Of a stretch of DNA of 64,000 bases, positions 11,602 to 20,341 are shown piece by piece. Position 1 is the stretch's first letter. The number at the start of each line of letters is the position of its first letter. Under the pieces are notes generated by a model. The model was not told the DNA's origin. It searched no databases and saw nothing but the letters and a program-made list of their open reading frames with translations. The position numbers were made by a program, and so were the translations under genes. Source of the stretch: CADEFQ01 sp050185195 (GTDB taxonomy: Bacteria; Pseudomonadota; Gammaproteobacteria; Steroidobacterales; Steroidobacteraceae); assembly GCA_050185195.1 (NCBI GenBank), contig JBFWZQ010000004.1:205881-269880 (forward strand), in the 5' to 3' direction.

Positions 11602-12960
11602 CTAGCCGCGGCGCGCGTGCGCGCGCTCGGCGATGAGCAGCGCCAGCTCGAGCGCCTGCTCGTAGTTCAGGCGTGGATCGACGGTCGAGAGATACGCACG
11701 CCGCAGGTCGGCATCCGACAGGCCGCGCGCCCCGCCCGTGCATTCGGTGACGTCCTCGCCCGTCAGTTCGATGTGCACGCCGCCGAGCACCGAGCCCATC
11801 TCGCGATGGATCTGGAACGCGAGTTCGATCTCGCGCAGGATGTTCTCGAAGCGCCGCGTCTTGAGGCCGCTGGTGCTCGTCTCGGTATTGCCGTGCATCG
11901 GGTCGCAGACCCACAGCACGCTGTGGCCGGTCTCGCGCACGGCATTCAACATGCGCGGCAGCGACTTCTCGATTTCCTTGACGCCGAAGCGATGGATCAG
12001 CGTGAGGCGCCCGGGCACGTTCTGCGGGTTCAGCGTCGTGACGAGCCCCTGCAGCCATTCGTTGTCCATCGCCGCTCCGATCTTCACGCCGATCGGGTTC
12101 GAGATGCCGCGGAAGTATTCCACGTGCGCGCCGTCGAGCTGCGCGGTGCGCATGCCGATCCACGGCATGTGGGTCGACAGGTTGTACCAGCGATCCTGGC
12201 GCGGGATGAAGCGCGTCTGGGCCTGCTCGTAATGCAACAGCAGGCCTTCGTGGCTCGCGAAGAAGCCCGCATGCGTCGCCTCGTGCACCCTTCTGCCGCT
12301 CAGGCCTTCGAGGAAGTCGAGCGAATCGGCGATCGAGGTGGCGATGCGCTGGAAGGCGTCCTTGAGCGGCGAGTGGTGCACGAACCCGAGGTCCCAGTAT
12401 TCGGGATGGTGCAGGTCCGCGAACCCGCCGGCGACCAGGGCGCGCACGAAGTTCAGAGTGAGCGCGGCCCGCTCGTAACCGCGCAGCAGCAGCTCCGGGT
12501 CGGGCGTACGGGCCCGTGCCGTGAACTCGGGGCCGTTGACGAGATCGCCGCGATAGCTCGGCAAGGTGACGCCATCGCGCGTCTCGGTATCCGCGGAGCG
12601 CGGCTTCGCATACTGGCCGGCCATGCGGCCGACGCGAATGACGGGCTTCTTGAGCCCCTGCAGCAGCACGAGGCTCATCTGCAACAGGATCTTGAGCTGC
12701 TTTGCGATCTTGTCCGAATCGCAGCCCGCGAACGTCTCGGCGCAGTCGCCGCCTTGCAGCAGGAACGCTTCACCGCGCTGGGCGGCCGCGAGTTGCTCGC
12801 GCAGCGCCTCGACTTCCCACGACACCACGATCGGGGGCAGGCGCGAGAGTTCGGCCACGGCCCGATCGAGGGCGGCGGCATCCGGGTAATGGGGCTGCTG
12901 CTGTGCAACCCGTGACTGCCACCCCGCGGGGTGCCAGGTCGTCAGATCGGTCGTGCGCAT
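11602..12960 (-). CDS. Class II 3-deoxy-7-phosphoheptulonate synthase
   Basis: A 452-residue enzyme of the first shikimate step, joining phosphoenolpyruvate and erythrose 4-phosphate. Blocks of the class II (plant/AroA-II) family are clear: FLLQGGDCAETF, IRVGRMAGQYAKPRS, WDLGFVHHSPL, VHEATHAGFFASHEGLLL, LVWVCDPMHGNTE-like (VLWVCDPMHGN) and VHIELTGEDVTECTGG. It is unrelated in sequence to the E. coli AroF/G/H class. The gene stands alone, facing the regulator at its 3' end and divergent from the saccharopine dehydrogenase gene. No other shikimate gene is in the window. Confidence 0.96.
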   Translation of the reverse strand: MRTTDLTTWHPAGWQSRVAQQQPHYPDAAALDRAVAELSRLPPIVVSWEVEALREQLAAAQRGEAFLLQGGDCAETFAGCDSDKIAKQLKILLQMSLVLLQGLKKPVIRVGRMAGQYAKPRSADTETRDGVTLPSYRGDLVNGPEFTARARTPDPELLLRGYERAALTLNFVRALVAGGFADLHHPEYWDLGFVHHSPLKDAFQRIATSIADSLDFLEGLSGRRVHEATHAGFFASHEGLLLHYEQAQTRFIPRQDRWYNLSTHMPWIGMRTAQLDGAHVEYFRGISNPIGVKIGAAMDNEWLQGLVTTLNPQNVPGRLTLIHRFGVKEIEKSLPRMLNAVRETGHSVLWVCDPMHGNTETSTSGLKTRRFENILREIELAFQIHREMGSVLGGVHIELTGEDVTECTGGARGLSDADLRRAYLSTVDPRLNYEQALELALLIAERAHARRG

Positions 12961-13046
12961 CCCATTAATCCTACATGGAAAAGGCCGGGGGTGGCGGACC
13001 GGCAGGCGGACGGGCAGAATGCGCGCCTTCCAAAGAGGTGGGTTTC

Positions 13047-14216
13047 ATGCATCGCGTACTCGTACTCGGGGCCGGCAAGATCGGCTCGCTCATCTCGGGC
13101 CTGCTCGCCGAATCGGGCAGCTACCAGGTGCACCTCGCCGACGTCGACGGAGAGCACGCCGCGTCCGTCGCACGCGCGCACGGCGTCGCCAACCTCGACG
13201 CGCACGCGGTCGATGCGCGCAATGCGAAGGCGCTCGAGCGGCACCTCGCTGCCCATCCCGTCGACGCGGTCATCTCGAGCCTGCCTTTCTACTGCAACAC
13301 CGGCGTGGCGCAAGCCGCGCGCCAGGCGGGCACCCACTACTTCGATCTCACGGAAGACGTGGAAGTCACCCGCTCCGTGCGACGCATCGCCGAGGGCGCG
13401 AAGCAGGCGTTCGTGCCGCAATGCGGGCTCGCGCCGGGCTTCATCAGCATCGCGGCAAACGAACTGATCACGCACTTCGACACGTTGCGCGCGGTGAAAC
13501 TGCGCGTCGGGGCCTTGCCGCAGCACCCGAACAACGTACTGAAGTATTCGCTCACCTGGTCCACCGAAGGCCTGATCAACGAGTACGGCAATCCCTGCGA
13601 GGCCATCGTCGACGGGCGGCGCATCGAAGTGGCGCCGCTCGAGGGCCTCGAGGAGATCGAGATCGACGGCACCGCGTACGAGGCGTTCAACACGTCCGGC
13701 GGCCTCGGTTCGCTCGCGGAAACCTCAGGCAAGTCCTGCGAGAACATGACCTACAAGACGATCCGCTACCCGGGCCATTGCCAGCAGATGCGCCTCCTGA
13801 TGAACGACCTGAAGCTGAACCAGGATCGACCGACGCTGAAGCGCATCCTCGAAAGCGCCGTGCCGCAGACGTTGCAGGACGTGGTGATCGTCTACGCCGC
13901 GGTGACCGGCCTGCAGGGCGGCGAACTGCGCGAAGAGAACTACGTCAACAAGGTGTATCCGCAGCTGATCGCGGGGCGCCTGTGGTCGGCCATCCAGGTC
14001 ACGACGGCCGCGGGCATCACCTCGGTGGTCGATCTCGTGCTGGGCGGCGGCGATCGTTACCAGGGTTTCGTGGCGCAGGAACAGTTCCGCCTGCCGGAAA
14101 TCCTCGCGAACCGCTTCGGCCACTACTACGCGCCCGGCGGCACGAAGGATCTTTCCTCGCAGGTCGTCGTCGCGGGCAAGGCCGGCCAGCAGCGCCGCGC
14201 CGGGAGCGCAAGCTGA
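13047..14216 (+). CDS. Saccharopine dehydrogenase family protein
   Basis: A 389-residue NAD(P)-dependent enzyme with an N-terminal Rossmann motif VLGAGKIG (residues 6-13), the block FYCNTGVAQAARQAGTHYFD and a C-terminal catalytic domain typical of glutamate-forming saccharopine dehydrogenases. Start ATG 13047 has an upstream AAGAGGTG ribosome site; an earlier ATG at 12975 would add a low-complexity tail. Its stop overlaps the next gene as TGATG. The neighbour is an aminoadipate semialdehyde dehydrogenase, so the pair probably does the last two steps of the saccharopine route of lysine breakdown. A lysine-ketoglutarate reductase gene is not visible nearby. Confidence 0.88.
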   Translation: MHRVLVLGAGKIGSLISGLLAESGSYQVHLADVDGEHAASVARAHGVANLDAHAVDARNAKALERHLAAHPVDAVISSLPFYCNTGVAQAARQAGTHYFDLTEDVEVTRSVRRIAEGAKQAFVPQCGLAPGFISIAANELITHFDTLRAVKLRVGALPQHPNNVLKYSLTWSTEGLINEYGNPCEAIVDGRRIEVAPLEGLEEIEIDGTAYEAFNTSGGLGSLAETSGKSCENMTYKTIRYPGHCQQMRLLMNDLKLNQDRPTLKRILESAVPQTLQDVVIVYAAVTGLQGGELREENYVNKVYPQLIAGRLWSAIQVTTAAGITSVVDLVLGGGDRYQGFVAQEQFRLPEILANRFGHYYAPGGTKDLSSQVVVAGKAGQQRRAGSAS

Positions 14217-15739
14217 TGAACGATTCCAGTCCGAAGGGTGGCAAGGACACGGGCGCACTGCTCGCGCGGCTCGGCCTCGATGCCGCGGCACTCGCCGCCG
14301 GCGAGGGCGAGTGGATCGACGTGAAGAACCCCGCGAGCGGTGCGCTCATTGCGCGCGTGCGCGGCGCGTCGGAAGGGGACTATGAGCGCGCCATGGCGCG
14401 CGCGGTCGGGGCCGCCGCCGCCTGGCGCAGCGTGCCGGCACCCAAGCGCGGCGAGGCCGTGCGCAAGTTCGGCGAGGCGTTGCGGCGGCACAAGGAGGAC
14501 CTCGGCGCCCTCGTGACGCTCGAGAACGGCAAGATCCGCGCCGAGGGCCTCGGCGAAGTGCAGGAAATGATCGACATCGCGGATTTCGCGGTCGGCCAGT
14601 CCCGCATGCTGTACGGCCTCACGATGCACTCGGAACGCCCCGTGCACCGGATGTACGAGCAGTGGCATCCGCTCGGCGTCGTCGGCGTGATCTCGGCCTT
14701 CAACTTCCCGGTGGCGGTCTGGGCCTGGAATGCCCTCCTCGCGACGATCTGCGGCAACGCGACCGTGTGGAAACCTTCACCCAAGACGCCGCTCACGGCC
14801 CTCGCCGTGCAGAAGATCTGCGACGCGGTGGTCGCGGCCGAAGGCCTGCCGCCCATCTTCCAGCTGTTCATCGACGCCGGCACGCAACTCGCGACACGAT
14901 TCGTCGATGACCGGCGCGTCGCCCTCGTCTCGTTCACGGGATCGACGACCGTCGGGCGCAAGGTGGGCGAGCGTGTCGCCGCGCGCCTCGGCAAGTCGCT
15001 GCTCGAACTCGGCGGCAACAACGCGATCATCGTGGACGAAGCGGCCGACCTGTCGCTCGCGGTGCCCTCGATCGTGTTCGGCGCGGTCGGGACGGCCGGC
15101 CAGCGTTGCACCAGCACGCGGCGTGTCATCGTGCATGAGTCCCGCGCCGCGGAACTCGAACGCCGCCTGCTCGCCGCCTACCAGCAGGTCCGCATCGGCG
15201 ACCCGATGGACAGCGCCACCCTGATGGGCCCGCTGATCGACGGCAATGCGGTCGACCAGTTCCGCAAGGCCGTGGCTGCAGCCCGTGCCGCGGGCGGGGA
15301 AGTCCTGTGCGGCGGCGACGTACTCGACCGCCCAGGCCACTTCGTGACGCCCGCGATCGTGCGCGCCCGCAACGAATGGCCCATCGTGCAGCACGAGACC
15401 TTCGCGCCGATCCTCTACCTCATCCGCTACGGGACGCTCGAGGAGGCGATCGACATGCAGAACGCCTCGGCGCACGGCCTGTCTTCCGCGATCTTCACCG
15501 ACAGCCTGCAGAATGCCGAGCGGTTCCTCTCGGCGACCGGCAGCGACTGCGGCATCGCGAACGTCAATATCGGCACGTCCGGCGCCGAGATCGGCGGGGC
15601 GTTCGGCGGCGAGAAGGACACGGGCGGCGGCCGCGAGTCGGGCTCCGACTCGTGGAAGGCCTACATGCGCAGGCAGACCAATACCATCAATGCCTCGCGG
15701 GCATTGCCGCTGGCGCAGGGGATCCGCTTCGACGTCTGA
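14216..15739 (+). CDS. Aldehyde dehydrogenase, ALDH7 (antiquitin / aminoadipate semialdehyde) type
   Basis: A 507-residue NAD-dependent dehydrogenase. The general base is in LLELGGNNA (Glu264) and the nucleophile in GTAGQRCTSTRR (Cys298); FTGSTTVGRKVG is the nucleotide loop. The sequence GVISAFNFPVAVWAWN and the C-terminal GGAFGGEKDTGGGRESGSDS are strongly like ALDH7A1, which oxidises alpha-aminoadipate semialdehyde to alpha-aminoadipate. Translational coupling to saccharopine dehydrogenase supports that substrate. It ends one base before the convergent yebC stop. Confidence 0.92.
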   Translation: MNDSSPKGGKDTGALLARLGLDAAALAAGEGEWIDVKNPASGALIARVRGASEGDYERAMARAVGAAAAWRSVPAPKRGEAVRKFGEALRRHKEDLGALVTLENGKIRAEGLGEVQEMIDIADFAVGQSRMLYGLTMHSERPVHRMYEQWHPLGVVGVISAFNFPVAVWAWNALLATICGNATVWKPSPKTPLTALAVQKICDAVVAAEGLPPIFQLFIDAGTQLATRFVDDRRVALVSFTGSTTVGRKVGERVAARLGKSLLELGGNNAIIVDEAADLSLAVPSIVFGAVGTAGQRCTSTRRVIVHESRAAELERRLLAAYQQVRIGDPMDSATLMGPLIDGNAVDQFRKAVAAARAAGGEVLCGGDVLDRPGHFVTPAIVRARNEWPIVQHETFAPILYLIRYGTLEEAIDMQNASAHGLSSAIFTDSLQNAERFLSATGSDCGIANVNIGTSGAEIGGAFGGEKDTGGGRESGSDSWKAYMRRQTNTINASRALPLAQGIRFDV

Positions 15740-16462
15740 TCAGGCGAGCGTGTGATACACGCGCTGCACGTCGTCGTCCTGCTCGAGGCTGTCGATCAGC
15801 TCGAGCGCCTCGGTGGCCTGTGCCTCCGGCAGTTCGGTCGGCACCGTGCACACGTATTCCTGCTCGGCTGATACGGGCGTGAGATGGCGCGCTTCGAGCG
15901 CTTCCTGCAGGCGCCCGAAATCCGCGAATGCGCAGCGGATGACGAGCTGCGGCTCGCCGGCCTCGCCCGTCCCCTCGCCCATCTCGTCGAGTCCGTGGTC
16001 GATGAGGTAGAGCTCGAGATCGTCCTGGTCCACTCCCGCCGGTGGCAGGCGGAACACGCCCATGCGGCGAAACTGGAACGCGACGCTGCCACTCGCGCCG
16101 AGATTGCCGCCACCCTTGGCAAAAATGCTGCGCACGTGGGCCACGGTGCGCGTCGGATTGTCGGTCGCGGTCTCCACGAGCACGGCCACGCCATGCGGCG
16201 CATAACCCTCGTAGATCACCTGCTCGTAGTTCGTGGCGTCCTTGCCGGAGGCGCGCTTGATGGCCGCCTCGATCTTGTCCTTCGGCATGTTCACGGCCCG
16301 CGCGTTCTGGATCACGCGGCGCAACGCGGGGTTCGACCCCGGATCGCCGCCGCCCGACTTGACGGCCATCGTGATGTCCTTGGCGATGCGCGCGAACTGC
16401 TTGGCCATGCGGTTCCAGCGCGCGAACATCGTGTGCTTGCGGACTTCGAAGATTCTTCCCAT
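15740..16462 (-). CDS. YebC/PmpR family protein
   Basis: A 240-residue protein of the YebC family, starting MGRIFEVRKHTMFARWNRMA with the usual block AVKSGGGDPGSNPALRRVIQ and the acidic C-terminal ELIDSLEQDDDVQRVYHTLA. Members were described as transcription regulators; recent work on relatives also links them to translation of proline stretches. In many bacteria yebC precedes ruvC; here it stands alone between ALDH7 and the histidine kinase gene. The ATG at 16462 is the family start; the open frame beyond it overlaps the kinase gene and was not used. Confidence 0.95.
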   Translation of the reverse strand: MGRIFEVRKHTMFARWNRMAKQFARIAKDITMAVKSGGGDPGSNPALRRVIQNARAVNMPKDKIEAAIKRASGKDATNYEQVIYEGYAPHGVAVLVETATDNPTRTVAHVRSIFAKGGGNLGASGSVAFQFRRMGVFRLPPAGVDQDDLELYLIDHGLDEMGEGTGEAGEPQLVIRCAFADFGRLQEALEARHLTPVSAEQEYVCTVPTELPEAQATEALELIDSLEQDDDVQRVYHTLA

Positions 16463-16502
16463 GCGCGCATGATGCCATGGGAGGCGCCGCCCTCGCGCGC
16501 CA

Positions 16503-17855
16503 TCAGCGTCCCGGCAACGAGACCTCGATGCAGGCGCCACCCAATGCATCCGAACGTGCGATCGCCAGCGCCCCGCCATACAACCCGACCGCGTCACGCA
16601 CCATCGACAGGCCGAGTCCGTGGCCCGGGGTCGTCTCGTCGGCGCGGGCGCCACGCTCCAGCACGCGCAAGCGATCCGCCGCCGGGATGCCCGGGCCGTC
16701 GTCCTCGACCGTGATCCGCAGTCGTGCCCGCGCCGGGGCGGTGGCATCGAACTGCGCCGCCACCCGTACCCGCGACACGCACCATTTGCAGGCGTTGTCC
16801 ATCACGTTGCCGAGCATCTCGGCGAGGTCGTCACGATCGCCGATGAACTGCAACCCCGCCGGCACGGCGTTCTCGATCGCGAAGTCCTTGCTCGCATGGG
16901 CACGCAGCAGTGCGCCGCGCAGGTCGGCCACCACGGCGCGCAGGGCCGTGGCGCCCTGCCCGAGGGTCGCGCCGCCGCTCGTGGCCGCGCGCCGCAACTG
17001 GTGATCGACGATACCGCTCATGCGATCGATCTCGCGTTCGAGGGGCGCACGCAACGCGTCGACGGACGGCGCGCCATGCAACGTCGCGCGCATCACGGCC
17101 AGCGGCGTCTTCAGGCTGTGGGCGAGGTTGCCGAGTATCTTGCGATAACGCGCAATCCGCTCGCGTTCCGCGGTGAGCAGCGCGTTCAGGTTGGTCGCCA
17201 CGCCATCCAGTTCGCGTGGCCAGCGGCCCGAAAGGGCCTCGCGTGCGCCGGATTCGATGCCCCGGATCTCGTCTTCGAGCTGCTGCACCGGCGCCAGCGT
17301 GCGGCGCAGGAGCCACCCGAGTGTCCCGAGCAGCAGCAGCGCGAGAGAGGCGAACCAGCCGAACATCTGCGTGCGCACGCGCCCGAGCTGCGCGGCCTGC
17401 GGCTCGAGGCTCGTCGCGACACTGAAGGTGAGCGCGAGCGAGCGGCCGTCATCGTCGCGCCAGGCGATACCCCGGCTGCGTACCGCCACGTTGCCGATGC
17501 CGGGCCATGCCTCACGCACCGTGCGTCGCTGGCCGGGCACCAGTGGCGCGCCGGACCGGGCCTGCGCCCCGACGCTCGAAGGCGAGCGCCAGCCATCGTG
17601 CCCATCGTCGATCCACGCATAGAGCCCGGATCCCGGGGTCGCGAGGCGCGGATCGGCGAGGCGTGCGACCGAAATGCCACCCGGCGTCGTTTCCGTCGCC
17701 GCGATGAGGGCGACCGTCTGCGCATCGAGCAGCTCATCGAGCGAACGATCGGACAGCGCGCGGAACACCGCGTCGAGCGCCACGATCGTCACGCCGAAGA
17801 ACAGCACGAGCGACAGCGATACGGAAAGGATCAGCCGCCGGCGCAGCGAGGGCAT
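16503..17855 (-). CDS. Sensor histidine kinase of two-component system (PhoQ-like)
   Basis: A 450-residue inner membrane kinase. Membrane segments are at about residues 8-30 and 166-184 with a periplasmic sensor domain between. The H box is LAHSLKTPLAVM with His246, in the PhoQ-like LAHxLKTPL form; the N box is NVMDNACKWC and the G boxes are VEDDGPGIP and GHGLGLSMV. It is the last gene of an operon with a PepSY protein and the response regulator, 10 bases after the latter. Expected role: sensing an envelope signal and phosphorylating the adjacent regulator. PhoQ identity of ligand (magnesium, peptides) is not provable here. Confidence 0.92.
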   Translation of the reverse strand: MPSLRRRLILSVSLSLVLFFGVTIVALDAVFRALSDRSLDELLDAQTVALIAATETTPGGISVARLADPRLATPGSGLYAWIDDGHDGWRSPSSVGAQARSGAPLVPGQRRTVREAWPGIGNVAVRSRGIAWRDDDGRSLALTFSVATSLEPQAAQLGRVRTQMFGWFASLALLLLGTLGWLLRRTLAPVQQLEDEIRGIESGAREALSGRWPRELDGVATNLNALLTAERERIARYRKILGNLAHSLKTPLAVMRATLHGAPSVDALRAPLEREIDRMSGIVDHQLRRAATSGGATLGQGATALRAVVADLRGALLRAHASKDFAIENAVPAGLQFIGDRDDLAEMLGNVMDNACKWCVSRVRVAAQFDATAPARARLRITVEDDGPGIPAADRLRVLERGARADETTPGHGLGLSMVRDAVGLYGGALAIARSDALGGACIEVSLPGR

Positions 17856-17865
17856 CGCGCGGCTT

Positions 17866-18549
17866 TCAGTGCGGGTCGCGCGGCAGCGAGAAGCGGTAGC
17901 CGCGACCGCGCAGGGTTTCGATGGGGCGCAGCGTGTCGGCGGGATCGAGTTTCCTGCGCAGCCGCCCCATGAACACCTCGATCGTGTTGCTGTCGCGCTC
18001 GAAGTCCTGCTCGTAGAGGCGCTCGGTCAGTTCGCCCTTCGATATCACGTCGCCGGCGCGCATCATCAGGTGCTCGAGCAGGCGATACTCGAAGGTGGTG
18101 AGCTCGACCGCCACGCCCCCGACCGCGACGGTCTGCGCGCGCAGGTCGAGCACGACGGGACCGCAAGCAAGCAGCGGGCTCGCCCAGCCTCCCGCGCGAC
18201 GGAGCAACGCCTGCACCCGCGCGAGCACTTCCTCGAATCGAAACGGCTTTGCCACGTAGTCGTCGGCGCCCGCATCGAGGCCCGCGACCTTGTCCTGCCA
18301 GCGATCGCGGGCGGTCAGCACGAGGATGGGAAAGGTCTTGCGCTCGGCACGCAACCGGCGGATGAGATCGAGCCCGGGCAGCTTCGGCAGGCCGAGGTCG
18401 ACGATCGCGAGGTCGACCGGATTTTCACGCCCGGCGTACAGGCCCTCTTCGCCGTCCGCAGCGAGTTCGACCGTGAAACCCGCGGCGGCGAGATCGCCTT
18501 GCAGCGCCTCGCGCAGTGCCGGCTCATCTTCGACGACGAGGATGCGCAT
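17866..18549 (-). CDS. Response regulator, OmpR/PhoP type
   Basis: A 227-residue DNA-binding regulator. The receiver domain has Asp8 in the acidic pocket, the phosphate-accepting Asp51 (AIVDLGLP) and Lys101 (VAKPF). The C-terminal winged helix carries TTFEYRLLEHLM and ETLRGRGYRFS. Its ATG overlaps the stop of the PepSY gene as TGATG, and the cognate kinase follows 10 bases later. It should bind direct repeats upstream of target genes when phosphorylated. Confidence 0.94.
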   Translation of the reverse strand: MRILVVEDEPALREALQGDLAAAGFTVELAADGEEGLYAGRENPVDLAIVDLGLPKLPGLDLIRRLRAERKTFPILVLTARDRWQDKVAGLDAGADDYVAKPFRFEEVLARVQALLRRAGGWASPLLACGPVVLDLRAQTVAVGGVAVELTTFEYRLLEHLMMRAGDVISKGELTERLYEQDFERDSNTIEVFMGRLRRKLDPADTLRPIETLRGRGYRFSLPRDPH

Positions 18550-18857
18550 CAGAGTTCCGCGCCGTTCGCGGCGTCGATCCGCACTGTCCAGACGCGGCCG
18601 TCGTCCGACAGCAAGCGCAACTGGTGGACCCGCCGTCCGTTCGACTCGTGTGTCTCCGCGCGGATCACGCGGGCCCCATAGCGGCGCTCGGCGCGGTTGA
18701 CCGCTTCGTCGAGGCTGATGCCGTCGGCCCGCGGCGCGCGCGCTGCCTCCTTGCGGCTGCCCTTCTGCGCCCACGGCGGCGGATCGGCGTACGCCCCGGG
18801 TACCGCGAGAACGTTGCCTATCAACAGGGCGGCGGCGAGCAGGACGGCCTTCTTCAT
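18549..18857 (-). CDS. Small exported PepSY-domain protein
   Basis: A 102-residue protein with a signal peptide (MKKAVLLAAALLIGNVLAVPGAYA, cut likely after AYA near residue 24) and a C-terminal PepSY-like half (ISLDEAVNRAERRYGARVIRA... then VHQLRLLSDDGRVWTVRID). PepSY modules are thought to inhibit proteases or modulate sensors in the envelope. It is the first gene of the operon with the response regulator and kinase and overlaps the regulator start, so it may act as a periplasmic partner of the kinase. The function is inferred from context. Confidence 0.82.
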   Translation of the reverse strand: MKKAVLLAAALLIGNVLAVPGAYADPPPWAQKGSRKEAARAPRADGISLDEAVNRAERRYGARVIRAETHESNGRRVHQLRLLSDDGRVWTVRIDAANGAEL

Positions 18858-18904
18858 GGCACGCGCCAGTGTAAACACCCCCGCTGAACCGTGCCTGAAG
18901 ATCG

Positions 18905-19699
18905 TCAAGCCGGCCGCTCGCCGGCCTTCGCGGCCAGCCACAGCCGATCCCAGGCGGCGGCGTCGAGTCCTGTGGGCGCCTGTCCCGCCGCCGCCGCCAT
19001 GGTTTCCATCTGCCGAAAGCGGGCCTCGAATTTCGCGTTCGCGCCGCGCAGGGCCTGCTCCGGATCGATCCCGAGGTGGCGCGCCCAGTTCACGATGGCA
19101 AACAGCAGGTCGCCCAGTTCCTCGGCCTGCCGTGCCGTCGGTTCGCCGTCCACCGCCGCATCGAGTTCGGCCAGCTCCTCCTGAACTTTCCCGCGCGCAC
19201 CCGCCGCATCCGGCCAATCGAAGCCCACCCGGCCGGCGCGACGGCCGAGCTTGGCGGCGCGGGTGAGCGCCGGCAACGCGATCGGCACGTCGGCAAGCGC
19301 GCCGTGATCGCCCGCGGCGACCCGCTCTTCGGCCTTCATCGCCTCCCACGCAGCGGCCTGCTCCGCGGCATCCGCGCAACGCGCATCGGCGAACACGTGC
19401 GGGTGTCGCGCCGTGAGCTTGTCGGCAATCGATGCGGCGACGTCACCGAACGCGAACCACCCCTGCTCTTCGGCGAGCCGGGCATGGAAAACCACCTGGA
19501 AGAGCAAGTCGCCCAGTTCGCCCCGCAGGCGCGCGGGGCTGCCGCCCGCGATCGCGTCCGCGACCTCGTAGGCTTCCTCGATCGTGTAGGGGGCGATCGT
19601 CGCGAAGGTCTGCTCGCGGTCCCACGGGCAGCCTCCGGCGGGGTCGCGCAGGCGCGCCATGATCCCGAGCAGTCGCGTGAGCGCCGTCTCGGCCGTCAT
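18905..19699 (-). CDS. mazG: Nucleoside triphosphate pyrophosphohydrolase MazG
   Basis: A 264-residue house-cleaning enzyme that hydrolyses (d)NTPs to monophosphates and pyrophosphate. Two MazG domains are visible: the first with PYTIEEAYEVADAI and GELGDLLFQVVFHA, the second with EELAELDAAV and EELGDLLFAIVNWAR; the catalytic EExxE and ExxD metal-binding residues are kept in both. The ATG at 19699 overlaps the Nudix gene stop as ATGA. Length equals E. coli MazG (263). Together with the Nudix hydrolase upstream it forms a nucleotide sanitation pair. Confidence 0.95.
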   Translation of the reverse strand: MTAETALTRLLGIMARLRDPAGGCPWDREQTFATIAPYTIEEAYEVADAIAGGSPARLRGELGDLLFQVVFHARLAEEQGWFAFGDVAASIADKLTARHPHVFADARCADAAEQAAAWEAMKAEERVAAGDHGALADVPIALPALTRAAKLGRRAGRVGFDWPDAAGARGKVQEELAELDAAVDGEPTARQAEELGDLLFAIVNWARHLGIDPEQALRGANAKFEARFRQMETMAAAAGQAPTGLDAAAWDRLWLAAKAGERPA

Positions 19700-20331
19700 G
19701 GCAGGCCTTCGGCAACGAGCCCATAGAACGTCATCAGCATGCCGGCCGTCGCGCCCCAGATATGCCGTTCGCCGTAGGGGATGTCGTACAGCTCGACTTC
19801 CTCGTCGCCGAAGCGGCGCATGCGCGCGCGATGGTTGTGCACATCGAAGACGTGCGTGAGCGGGACCTCGAAGGTCTCGCGGACTTCCCGCGCATCGAGC
19901 TGCAGCACGAATCCCGGATCGACGAACGCGACCACCGGCGTGACCCGGTAGCCGGTGCCGATCAGGTGATCCGGCAGGTAGCCGACCACGTGCACCCGTG
20001 CGGCCTCCAGCCCGATCTCCTCGCGTGTCTCGCGCAACGCCGCGTCGAGCGGGCTCCCGTCGCACGATTCGATGCGTCCGCCGGGGAAGCTGATCTGCCC
20101 GCCATGTTTGCGCAACGCCTCGGCGCGCTGCGTGAGCAACACGGTCAGGCCCGCCGGATGATCGACGAGCGGCACGAGCACCGCGGCCGGCACCGGGTGT
20201 TGCGGGAAATGCGAGCGGTAGCGCTCGCTCCGTTCCGGCGACATGCCGGCGAGCCGCCATTCCGACACATTCGTCGACGGCGACGTGCCGCGCAGGCGCG
20301 CGACGATGCGTTCGCGCAGATCGGCTGTCAC
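19696..20331 (-). CDS. Nudix hydrolase, CoA pyrophosphatase type (NudL-like)
   Basis: A 211-residue Nudix protein. The CoAse-type box is seen around residues 80-107 (SFPGGRIES ... ALRETREEIGL), with the GG pair at 84-85, RE at 100-101 and EE at 104-105, preceded by LLTQRAEALRKHGGQ, the block that marks CoA pyrophosphatases (YeaB/NudL). Such enzymes cut CoA and its esters to 3',5'-ADP and phosphopantetheine. It lies 10 bases after fumC and overlaps mazG, so the three may be cotranscribed. Confidence 0.9.
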   Translation of the reverse strand: MTADLRERIVARLRGTSPSTNVSEWRLAGMSPERSERYRSHFPQHPVPAAVLVPLVDHPAGLTVLLTQRAEALRKHGGQISFPGGRIESCDGSPLDAALRETREEIGLEAARVHVVGYLPDHLIGTGYRVTPVVAFVDPGFVLQLDAREVRETFEVPLTHVFDVHNHRARMRRFGDEEVELYDIPYGERHIWGATAGMLMTFYGLVAEGLP

Positions 20332-20341
20332 GGGGTCCCCA

